From NCBI GenBank assembly GCA_964412555.1, contig CAYPPG010000085.1:1-25389 (forward strand): a DNA stretch of 25,389 nt. The letters run 5' to 3'. Of the stretch, positions 14,495-21,191 are shown piece by piece (position 1 is the stretch's first letter; each line of letters opens with the position of its first letter). This DNA is from CAYPPG01 sp964412555. Lineage in GTDB: Bacteria; Hinthialibacterota; Hinthialibacteria; Hinthialibacterales; Hinthialibacteraceae. Position numbers and translations under genes: made by a program. Below the pieces are notes generated by a model. That model saw only the letters and a program-made list of their open reading frames with translations, had not been told where the DNA came from and searched no databases.

Positions 14495-15418
14495 ATGAAC
14501 CAGAAATTAGCATTTCAATTAACCGATTTATTCGTGAGTTACGGCTCCAAAGAGATCCTTCATGGGCTGAATGTGAGTATGATCCCTGGAGCAATCGGTC
14601 TTCTCGGACCGAATGGGGCGGGGAAAAGTACTCTTTTGAAGACATTGATGGGATTTCTCAAGCCTTCAAAAGGAACCGCGAAAGTATTCGGATACGATTC
14701 CACTGCGTATGGAGCGCAAGTCCGCCGAATTCTAGGTTATATGCCGGAAGAAGATTGTTATATCCCCGGAATGAGCGGTGTGGAATTTGTTTCTTACAAC
14801 GGCCAGTTGAGCGGATTACCCCTGAAAGAGGCTATGTTGAGGGCACATGTGGTCTTGAATTACTGCGGACTTGGCGAAGCGCGCTATCGCAAAGTGGAAA
14901 CCTATTCCACTGGGATGAAGCAACGGGTGAAACTCGCCCAAGCATTGATTCACGATCCCGATTTGCTGCTGCTCGATGAACCGACCAACGGGCTGGATCC
15001 GCAGGGACGGCAGGACATGCTTGACCTGATCAACGATATCGCACATAACAAAGATATATCCGTTATCCTGTCAAGTCACTTGCTGCCCGATGTGGAAAAA
15101 GTATGTGATCAGGTATTTGTGCTGTTTCAAGGACAAGTCGCCACCGCCGGCCGGATTCAGGAATTGAAACAATTGGCGCAAATTTCATTCGAAATTCGAA
15201 TCAAAGGCGATTCGGATTCATTTTGCTCAGCCATTCAGAAAGTCGGCGGAGAATGTAACGCCAAACGGGATGGTCTGCTGAGCGTAAAATTTGCTGAGAA
15301 TCTCGGAACGGAAACCATCTTTTCCGCGGCGCGTGAATCGGGTGTCCAAATCCGGCATCTGGCGCGCGAAGAAATGACATTGCAAGAGGTGTTTTCCGCA
15401 GCAATCAAGAAGGTGTAA
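14495..15418 (+). CDS. ABC transporter ATP-binding protein (ABC-2 export type), first of pair
   Basis: This is a 307-residue ATPase that powers an ABC-2 exporter. It shows Walker A GPNGAGKST, Q-loop region YMPEED, signature YSTGMKQRVKLAQAL, Walker B LLLLDEPTNGLD and the H-loop SSHLL. The C-terminal 80 residues form the extra domain common in ABC-2 export ATPases. It is the first gene of a four-gene operon with two ATPase-permease pairs. TAGAGG just upstream of the ATG is close-spaced and weak. The stop codon and last codons belong to the first copy of a 73-bp tandem repeat. Confidence 0.92.
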   Translation: MNQKLAFQLTDLFVSYGSKEILHGLNVSMIPGAIGLLGPNGAGKSTLLKTLMGFLKPSKGTAKVFGYDSTAYGAQVRRILGYMPEEDCYIPGMSGVEFVSYNGQLSGLPLKEAMLRAHVVLNYCGLGEARYRKVETYSTGMKQRVKLAQALIHDPDLLLLDEPTNGLDPQGRQDMLDLINDIAHNKDISVILSSHLLPDVEKVCDQVFVLFQGQVATAGRIQELKQLAQISFEIRIKGDSDSFCSAIQKVGGECNAKRDGLLSVKFAENLGTETIFSAARESGVQIRHLAREEMTLQEVFSAAIKKV

Positions 15419-15549
15419 CGCCGCTGTCCGGGCGGCTTCGTCGAACATGCCGGCAGGATGCCGGCGTTACGAAGGAATCAAGAAATTGTAACGCCGCCGT
15501 CTCGGCGGCATCATTGTACATGCCGGCAGGATGCCGGTGTTACGAAGGA
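15403..15549. repeat. Two tandem REP-like palindromic elements (73-bp period)
   Basis: Core copies of 62 bp lie at 15415-15476 and 15488-15549 and agree at about 54 of 62 positions; the 73-bp unit begins inside the last codons of the upstream gene (AATCAAGAA). Each copy has outer arms GTAACGCCG and CGGCGTTAC (the second copy with one change), an inner hairpin GCCGC/GCGGC and a second hairpin GCCGGC-aggat-GCCGGC, so each can fold as a cloverleaf. The second copy ends in GAAGGAG, which serves as the ribosome binding site of the next gene. Confidence 0.9.
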
Positions 15550-15550
15550 G
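15544..15550 (+). promoter_or_regulatory. Repeat-derived ribosome binding site
   Basis: GAAGGAG closes the second REP-like copy and lies 7 nt before a TTG codon at 15558 that opens the permease reading frame. An in-frame ATG at 15531 is inside the repeat hairpin and has no ribosome binding site at a suitable distance, so TTG is the better start. Confidence 0.65.
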
Positions 15551-15557
15551 AAATATC

Positions 15558-16460
15558 TTGCCAGTCTATAAGCAAACCTACCGACATTATACAGGAACAT
15601 ATTATCCGCGTGCCGTAGCCTGGTGGATCATCGCCTCAAGGGGATTGAAACGGACTTGGAGCGGAAAAGGATTCAGATTTCTTTTACTTGTTTCCTTGGC
15701 CGTTTTCCTTGTCAACGTGATTCGCATCTATATGGTCTCCAATATGGAACTTTTGCGCTATATGGGATTTCAACCGGATCAATTTCGTGAAATCCTTGAA
15801 ATCGACGACAAGTTTTACTTCACGTTTCTCCGGATTCAATACTTTTTTTGTTTCTTGGTTACCTTATATGTGGGAACCGATATAATTTCCGCGGACCGTA
15901 GAACCAAAGCTCTGGTTTTGTATCTTTCCCGGCCCCTCGGGCGAATCGATTATTTATTCGGCAAAGGATTTGTCGTATTGTTCTTTCTTTATTGCATTTC
16001 CCTATTTCCCGCACTCTTGTTGATGTTTTTCTACGCCTTTTTCAACGATAATTGGCAGTATCTAGTCGATAATATCCCCTTGATGCTACGAATCTTCGCC
16101 TACGCTAACATCGTTGTGATTTCCCTCGTCATCCTCGTTCTGACGATCTCTTCGCTGGTAAAATCGAAAGTTGGATCGGGTGTCATGTTCTGCGCCGTAT
16201 ATTTTCTTCCGTTGACCTTGGGTGGGATATTCAGTGAAATGTTCAACGATCCTTTATTTGGAAATGTCTTAGGCAATGAGTGGTGGTCGTTATTTGCTTT
16301 ACAGATGGTGTGGGAACAATTGGGTAGCGCTATCTTTCAACAACCTTTACCGTTTGAGCACATGCATTGGAGCCGCCATTGTATATCGTTGGCTTTCTTA
16401 CTCGCCCTGTGTTCGGTTGTTTTATGCCGGCAGATACGCGCTGTGGAAATTGTAAACTAA
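15558..16460 (+). CDS. ABC-2 type transporter permease, first of pair
   Basis: This is a 300-residue membrane protein with about six hydrophobic segments. The motif DIISADRRTKALVLYLSRPLGRIDYLFGK is the loop typical of ABC-2 permeases that lies before the second membrane pair. It forms the channel with the ATPase encoded at 14495. The start is a TTG supplied with a GAAGGAG from the REP-like repeat; a longer ATG form from 15531 would begin with residues translated from the repeat. The next gene begins 17 bp downstream. The exported substrate is unknown. Confidence 0.83.
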   Translation: MPVYKQTYRHYTGTYYPRAVAWWIIASRGLKRTWSGKGFRFLLLVSLAVFLVNVIRIYMVSNMELLRYMGFQPDQFREILEIDDKFYFTFLRIQYFFCFLVTLYVGTDIISADRRTKALVLYLSRPLGRIDYLFGKGFVVLFFLYCISLFPALLLMFFYAFFNDNWQYLVDNIPLMLRIFAYANIVVISLVILVLTISSLVKSKVGSGVMFCAVYFLPLTLGGIFSEMFNDPLFGNVLGNEWWSLFALQMVWEQLGSAIFQQPLPFEHMHWSRHCISLAFLLALCSVVLCRQIRAVEIVN

Positions 16461-16476
16461 TTAAAGGTATTCCATT

Positions 16477-17403
16477 ATGGCATCGATAGAAATCAGAGAT
16501 CTTTCAAAATGGTACGGGGAAGTCATCGGGGTGAGCAACGTGAACGCCCGCATCGATCCTGGAGTGACCGGACTGCTGGGACCGAATGGAGCCGGTAAAT
16601 CGACATTACTGAAACTTCTCACCGGACAAATCAACTCCGACACCGGCGAAGCGAAAATCGGCGGACAACCGGTGTGGAATAATCCGAAATTGTTCGATTT
16701 GGCCGGTTTTTGTCCTGATTTGGAAAAGTTTTATGAGAAATTGAGTGGACTTGAATTCCTGACCTATGCCGCCCGCCTCCACGGAATGTCAAAATCCCAA
16801 GCGGTCAAGCGATCCGAGGCTATGCTGGAAAAAGTCGGACTCGCCGACGCGATGCAAAAACGCATTGGTGCTTACAGCAAAGGAATGCGGCAACGGATCA
16901 AATTTGCTCAGGCGATTCTGCATGAGCCGGAAGTCCTATTCCTGGATGAACCGCTTTCGGGAATGGACCCGATCGGCCGCTTCGAAACGATGAAATGGAT
17001 TCGCGAATTCGGCGAACAAGGCAAAACAGTGGTTGTTTCCAGCCATATCCTGCATGAAGTGGAAGATATGACGAGCCGCATTCTCGTCTTGAACAACGGC
17101 CTGTTACTCGCCGAAGGTATGGTACATGAAATCCGTGAACTCATTGAAGAACAACCGCGCCATGTCAAAATCGTTACACCGGACAGGCAACGGTTGACGA
17201 CGCGCTTAGTCGAATATCCCGAAGTTCAATCTATTCGCTTCAGTGATGATTTCGATGAATTGGTCGTACAAACGACTTCACCCGACGCATTTTACAACCG
17301 GATGGAATCGCTGGTTTTCGATCACCAAATTCCTATTCAACAAATGGTGCCTTTGGACGACAACCTGCAATCCGTATTTGAATATTTGGTAAAAGCAAAA
17401 TGA
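16477..17403 (+). CDS. ABC transporter ATP-binding protein (ABC-2 export type), second of pair
   Basis: This 308-residue ATPase is of the same class as the one at 14495 but clearly diverged from it. It has Walker A GPNGAGKST, signature YSKGMRQRIKFAQAI, Walker B LFLDEPLSGMD and the H-loop SSHIL, plus the C-terminal extra domain. AAAGG at 16463-16467 is 9 nt before the ATG. The stop overlaps the start of the following permease as ATGA, which indicates translational coupling and pairs this ATPase with that permease. Confidence 0.92.
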   Translation: MASIEIRDLSKWYGEVIGVSNVNARIDPGVTGLLGPNGAGKSTLLKLLTGQINSDTGEAKIGGQPVWNNPKLFDLAGFCPDLEKFYEKLSGLEFLTYAARLHGMSKSQAVKRSEAMLEKVGLADAMQKRIGAYSKGMRQRIKFAQAILHEPEVLFLDEPLSGMDPIGRFETMKWIREFGEQGKTVVVSSHILHEVEDMTSRILVLNNGLLLAEGMVHEIRELIEEQPRHVKIVTPDRQRLTTRLVEYPEVQSIRFSDDFDELVVQTTSPDAFYNRMESLVFDHQIPIQQMVPLDDNLQSVFEYLVKAK

Positions 17404-18233
17404 ACAAGAATCCGATTACTCGCATATTCTATGCCCTCTCGGCATTGATCACGACGAATTTTCGTATGTCTCTGCAGCTGCGGAACGCGCTGTTTCCATT
17501 GATCGTACTGTTGCTTCCTTTAGTTCCGGCCATCGCGTGGCGAATCGTCTATCATTTTTATCCCCCACCGCCGGGTGCGGAAGAGGCGGATCCCTATATC
17601 GTCTTCTCGATCCTTTGTGCAGCTCTTTTCCTGCAATTCATTGTACCGCTTCTGGCGTTGGGGAAGGGAATGACCACCTTTTCAGAAGAAATCGAAGAGG
17701 GTACGTTGATGTTCCTTTTCCTGCGGCCGGTACCGCGTACGGTGATCGTGTTGGGGAAATTCATCGCCTATGTCGCCGCAATCGGATTTATGCTGACCAT
17801 TTCCCTTTGGTTGACATTTTGTGTTCTAGGCAGCGTGCCCGATTCGGACATGATTCGTTACGATTACAATGTATTATTGAAGGATACCTGGGTTCTCGCT
17901 CTTGGCCTGGCGGCTTATGGCTCTTTGATGATGTTTGTCGGTGTCTTTTTCAAACGTTCCTTGATTATTGGGATTATCCTGATTTTCGTATGGGATGCTT
18001 TTGCCGCTTATCTGCCCGGCACAGCCAATAAACTGACGATCAAGCATTATCTCCAATCCATCTTTCCCCACGAACGTTCGGAAACCGGCGTTGCTGCCCT
18101 TCTGAGCCAACATCCACCCGACTCGTTCGAACGCTCCCTTCTCATATTGAGTTTGCTTATCACCACCTGCATCATTCTGACAACACTGGCATTGAAACAC
18201 AAAGAATTTGGAAGCAAAACAGAAACGGCATAA
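17400..18233 (+). CDS. ABC-2 type transporter permease, second of pair
   Basis: This is a 277-residue protein with about six membrane segments and the ABC-2 loop EEIEEGTLMFLFLRPVPRTVIVLGKFIAY, which parallels the loop of the first permease. Its ATG overlaps the preceding stop by ATGA. With the other three genes it can form two transporters or one complex with two different halves. It is the last gene of the operon; the pseudopilin gene converges 43 bp later with no clear terminator between them. Confidence 0.85.
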   Translation: MNKNPITRIFYALSALITTNFRMSLQLRNALFPLIVLLLPLVPAIAWRIVYHFYPPPPGAEEADPYIVFSILCAALFLQFIVPLLALGKGMTTFSEEIEEGTLMFLFLRPVPRTVIVLGKFIAYVAAIGFMLTISLWLTFCVLGSVPDSDMIRYDYNVLLKDTWVLALGLAAYGSLMMFVGVFFKRSLIIGIILIFVWDAFAAYLPGTANKLTIKHYLQSIFPHERSETGVAALLSQHPPDSFERSLLILSLLITTCIILTTLALKHKEFGSKTETA

Positions 18234-18276
18234 ATCGATTTTCTGCTTGTGATGATTGTCATGGCGGGATTTTTTC

Positions 18277-18819
18277 TTATTTTTTCCCAGGTACCGGGGT
18301 AAATATATCCCCACGGCTTGTAATCCCATTGCTGGAATCATAGAGTTCATTCGATTCCCATTTTTTATCCGGACCGAAGGAAAGAACGGTGTATTGGCTT
18401 TGTTGGATTTGTTGATAGAAGGATCGGTAACGGTCTCGTGTCGACATGAACCAATTCACGGGTAACTCTGCAGGTTCCATATGGTATTGCCATTGGGTGT
18501 TGACCACTTCCGGCACATCGGTAAGGGTGATCCCTTCTTGGAATGGATCATAGATTGAGGTGCTCACATACGAGATCGGCGTAGTGACAAATCGGTGCTG
18601 CGCCGGGTCGCGGTCGATATGCGGAGGCCATTCATTATTATCCATACGGTACATCAGATATGCCTGTCCTAAACTCTTGCTGTTGGACTGGCAGGCCGCC
18701 AATTTGGCGCGAACTTGTGCATTCAGGAAATTCGGTACAGCAATCGCCGCCAAAATTCCGATGATCGCGACGACGATCAACAATTCGATTAATGTAAATC
18801 CGTTTTGATTATGCGTCAT
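18277..18819 (-). CDS. Type II secretion / type IV pseudopilin-like protein
   Basis: This 180-residue protein has a textbook prepilin leader: MTHNQNG, cleavage after Gly7, then FTLIELLIVVAIIGILAAIAVPNF with Glu5 of the mature form. The helix continues with NAQVRAKLAACQSNSKSLGQAYLMYRMDN, followed by a globular domain. It would be processed by a prepilin peptidase and assembled in a pseudopilus, or act as a lone secreted pilin-like protein. The ATG at 18819 has GGGAGG 6-7 nt upstream; a longer reading to 18951 is translated from intergenic repeat DNA and is rejected. No other secretion genes are adjacent, which is common for such scattered pilin genes in PVC-like genomes. Confidence 0.93.
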   Translation of the reverse strand: MTHNQNGFTLIELLIVVAIIGILAAIAVPNFLNAQVRAKLAACQSNSKSLGQAYLMYRMDNNEWPPHIDRDPAQHRFVTTPISYVSTSIYDPFQEGITLTDVPEVVNTQWQYHMEPAELPVNWFMSTRDRYRSFYQQIQQSQYTVLSFGPDKKWESNELYDSSNGITSRGDIFTPVPGKK

Positions 18820-18849
18820 TGCTTTCCTCCCAAAATTGCAGGAACCATA

Positions 18850-18982
18850 CCCCAATGGGGTTAAAGAAGATAGCCAGTGGGCAAAGCCCCTGGTAAAGGG
18901 CGAAAATCGTAAAATTCCACTCTGAAGGGGTGACAGAAAAAATTCTGGCAATCTGGAAATCTTCTGTCACCCCGCTAGGGTG
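18850..18982. repeat. Hairpin-rich intergenic repeat region
   Basis: Several palindromes are packed together: CCCCAATGGGG (18850-18860), the hairpin CCAGtGGGC-aaa-GCCCcTGG (18874-18893), a perfect 12-bp inverted repeat GGGGTGACAGAA (18927-18938) and TTCTGTCACCCC (18962-18973), and CACCC-cgcta-GGGTG (18968-18982). It looks like a dispersed repeat or a small non-autonomous element between the divergent pseudopilin and sulfatase genes. Confidence 0.7.
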
Positions 18983-19085
18983 AAATACTACAATTACCAT
19001 TCAATCATGGAGCCATCCATCCTTTGCCCGCCGTCCGATCTATGATACGATTCCGTGAATCCAACAATCAAGGAGTTTCATCATT

Positions 19086-20567
19086 ATGAAAGTAACTCGT
19101 CGGCGATTTTGTCAAACGATGACCGCAACTAGCGCACTGCTCTCCACGTCTGTATTATCGCACGAACTTGACGAAAAGAACAAGAGACCGAATATTGTTT
19201 TTCTTCTCATGGATGATATGGGATGGAAGGATATCGGTGCGCTCGGGAGTGATTTTTACGAAACACCCAACGTCGATAGACTCGCACGGGAAGGAATTAC
19301 TTTTACCAACGCCTACGCAAACGCTCCCAACTGCGCACCCACGCGCGCCTGCATCATGTCCGGCCAGTATTCACCCCGGCACGGCATCTACACCGTTGGT
19401 TCATCCGAACGCGGCAACGCAGCATTGCGAAAATTGATCCCCGTCGAAAATAATACAACTCTTCCCAGCGATCAATTCACGATGGCGGAAGCACTCCAAG
19501 CGGCAGGATACGCTACCTTCCACGGCGGCAAATGGCATCTGGGAGAAGGAAAAGAAACCGGTCCCCAAGGCCAGGGATTCGACGTGAACATCGGCGGTTG
19601 CCATAAAGGAAGCCCCCCTGGAGGATACTTTGCCCCCTGGAAAGCTCCCAACCTCGAAGATGTTCCAAAGGGCACTCACCTTTGCGACTACATTACCGGC
19701 CAAGCGCTTCAGTTCATTGATGAACATCAAAACAGACCATTCTTCGCGTACATTCCATTCTACGATGTGCATACTCCATTGCAGGCAAAAGAAGAACTAA
19801 TCCGCAAATACGAAAAGAAGAAAAAGGCAAACGAGAAAAAGGGAATCCAAACCCAGCACGATTATCCGGTCTATGCGTCGATGGTCGAGAATACCGATAC
19901 GAACATCGGTCGAATACTCAAAAAACTAGACGACCTTGGCATTGCGGACAATACCGTCTTCTTCTTTTTCTCCGACAATGGCGGTTATGGCGGCGCAACG
20001 AATATGCGGCCGCTACGAGGCTGCAAAGGGATGCTATACGAAGGTGGTATTCGCGAACCTATGATTGTCCGGTGGCCGGGCAAAATCGCCGCGGAAAGTT
20101 CCTGTGACGAACCCGTCATTAGCATCGATTTCTATCCGACATTTTTAGAGATTGCGGGAATCCCAAAACCGGAAAACAAGTTGCTGGACGGAAAGAGCAT
20201 CATTCCACTTCTTTTCCAAACCGGAACCGTGGAGCGAGACGCCATCTTCTGGCATTTCCCCTGCTATCTCCAAAATATTCCGAAGGGTTTCGAACAAGAT
20301 TCCCACGACGGCATCTGGCGAACCTCTCCCGCTAGTGCTGTGCGAAAAGGCGATTGGAAACTGATTGAGTTTTTCGAAGACGGAGCGATTGAGCTTTATA
20401 ATTTGAAAACGGATTTCGGGGAAAGGAAGAATCTGGCAGAAACAATGCCGGAAAAGGCACGGAAACTGCATAAGGTATTAAAGGCATGGCGGAGGAAAGT
20501 CCAAGCGCCGGTGCCGACAGAGATGAATCCGGATTATGATCCGAAGGCAGTATGGAAAAAACAATGA
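19086..20567 (+). CDS. Tat-exported sulfatase (S1 family), second copy type
   Basis: This is a 493-residue sulfatase. The N-terminus VTRRRFCQTM is a Tat-type signal. Metal ligands are in FLLMDDMGW, the formylglycine signature CAPTR has Cys83, GGKWHLG carries catalytic Lys and His, and FFFFSDNGGYGG gives the second metal pair. It differs clearly from the sulfatase at 190-1608 and has the overall pattern of arylsulfatase A-like enzymes found in sulfated-polysaccharide degraders. AAGGAG at 19070-19075 lies 10 nt before the ATG. A 20-residue helical insertion (RKYEKKKKANEKKG) near residue 240 is Lys-rich. Downstream is an 11-bp AT-rich hairpin rather than a normal terminator. Confidence 0.93.
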   Translation: MKVTRRRFCQTMTATSALLSTSVLSHELDEKNKRPNIVFLLMDDMGWKDIGALGSDFYETPNVDRLAREGITFTNAYANAPNCAPTRACIMSGQYSPRHGIYTVGSSERGNAALRKLIPVENNTTLPSDQFTMAEALQAAGYATFHGGKWHLGEGKETGPQGQGFDVNIGGCHKGSPPGGYFAPWKAPNLEDVPKGTHLCDYITGQALQFIDEHQNRPFFAYIPFYDVHTPLQAKEELIRKYEKKKKANEKKGIQTQHDYPVYASMVENTDTNIGRILKKLDDLGIADNTVFFFFSDNGGYGGATNMRPLRGCKGMLYEGGIREPMIVRWPGKIAAESSCDEPVISIDFYPTFLEIAGIPKPENKLLDGKSIIPLLFQTGTVERDAIFWHFPCYLQNIPKGFEQDSHDGIWRTSPASAVRKGDWKLIEFFEDGAIELYNLKTDFGERKNLAETMPEKARKLHKVLKAWRRKVQAPVPTEMNPDYDPKAVWKKQ

Positions 20568-20569
20568 AA

Positions 20570-20605
20570 TATATTTCATCAATATGGCAACTCGGATGAA
20601 ATATA
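20570..20605. repeat. AT-rich hairpin after the sulfatase gene
   Basis: TATATTTCATC (20570-20580) and GATGAAATATA (20595-20605) are a perfect 11-bp inverted repeat with a 14-nt loop. It sits in the 56-bp gap between the converging sulfatase gene and restriction-enzyme remnant. It may act as a weak bidirectional terminator but lacks a T-tract. Confidence 0.5.
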
Positions 20606-20623
20606 CTCTCAACATACAAATGG

Positions 20624-21091
20624 TCATAAAAAACTGAACAATGGAGTGTCTGCTTCTTGAACCGGTTTCCGTAAATCTTCACTGACAGGGAGTAATTCCT
20701 CTTCGTGAATCAGTTCGCTCTCCAATACTTTTTCTAACAAATCCGTTTGTTGAGGATATATCTCGATCGTTTGTTCCAATATCCATAGCAGTTCAAGTAG
20801 TTCACGAGTAAATTGGGCCGTCCAACATTCAGGACGGATATCATCCAGTGGAGAAGATTTACGGCCTTTTCCTTCCTTCATGCGATACCCAAGCCATGAT
20901 TGAACAACCTTTAATCCTGATACTTCGAAATAATAAATTTCAGGTGCCACTGGTTTGAATTCACCGGAACCGACGATCAATAGTTGTGCTTTTTCTTCAT
21001 AATAAAATGTTTCCGGATACTGCTCCGGAGTATCCGGCACTTGTTTAATGCAACGAGCCTTTCCGCTAGGAATCTTACCTTTGGGTTTTCC
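20624..21091 (-). pseudogene. C-terminal remnant of a type ISP restriction-modification enzyme
   Basis: The reading frame ends with VSGLKVVQSWLGYRM, GRKSSPLDDIRPECW and TAQFTRELLELLWILEQTI, the very conserved C-terminal end of type ISP enzymes of the LlaBIII type, which are normally around 1500 residues. Only about 156 residues remain. A GTG at 21040 could start a 138-residue protein, but recognisable sequence (SGKARCIKQVPDTP) continues upstream of it until an in-frame TAA at 21092-21094. This means a broken gene rather than a small complete one. No helicase, nuclease or methylase motif remains, so enzymatic activity is not expected. It records the past presence of a restriction system at this locus. 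Confidence 0.85.
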
Positions 21092-21144
21092 TTAAGAGTG
21101 TGGTCAAGGGGATATGAAAAAAGTTTATCCAATACCAGGAAAAA

Positions 21145-21182
21145 TCGAGAAAAAGTGATGGGTTAAAACTGCTCAACCCATC
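21145..21182 (-). terminator. Rho-independent terminator of the large secreted protein gene
   Basis: GATGGGTT (21157-21164) pairs with AACCCATC (21175-21182). Read on the minus strand, the hairpin is followed by ACTTTTTC, a T-rich tail. It lies 10 bp after the stop codon of the 1027-residue gene. Confidence 0.75.
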
Positions 21183-21191
21183 CTACGGAAC

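Noticed and set aside
15415..15549. CRISPR array
   Set aside because: Only two copies exist, each is internally palindromic and they are separated by 11 bp, which is too short and non-spacer-like.
17874..18350. 158-residue minus-strand ORF across the end of the ABC operon
   Set aside because: It overlaps the second permease and the pseudopilin 3' end in another frame, with no ribosome binding site or domain.
18820..18951. N-terminal extension of the pseudopilin to 18951
   Set aside because: The extension is translated from the hairpin-rich repeat and would bury the prepilin leader 44 residues inside the protein; the ATG at 18819 has a good ribosome binding site.
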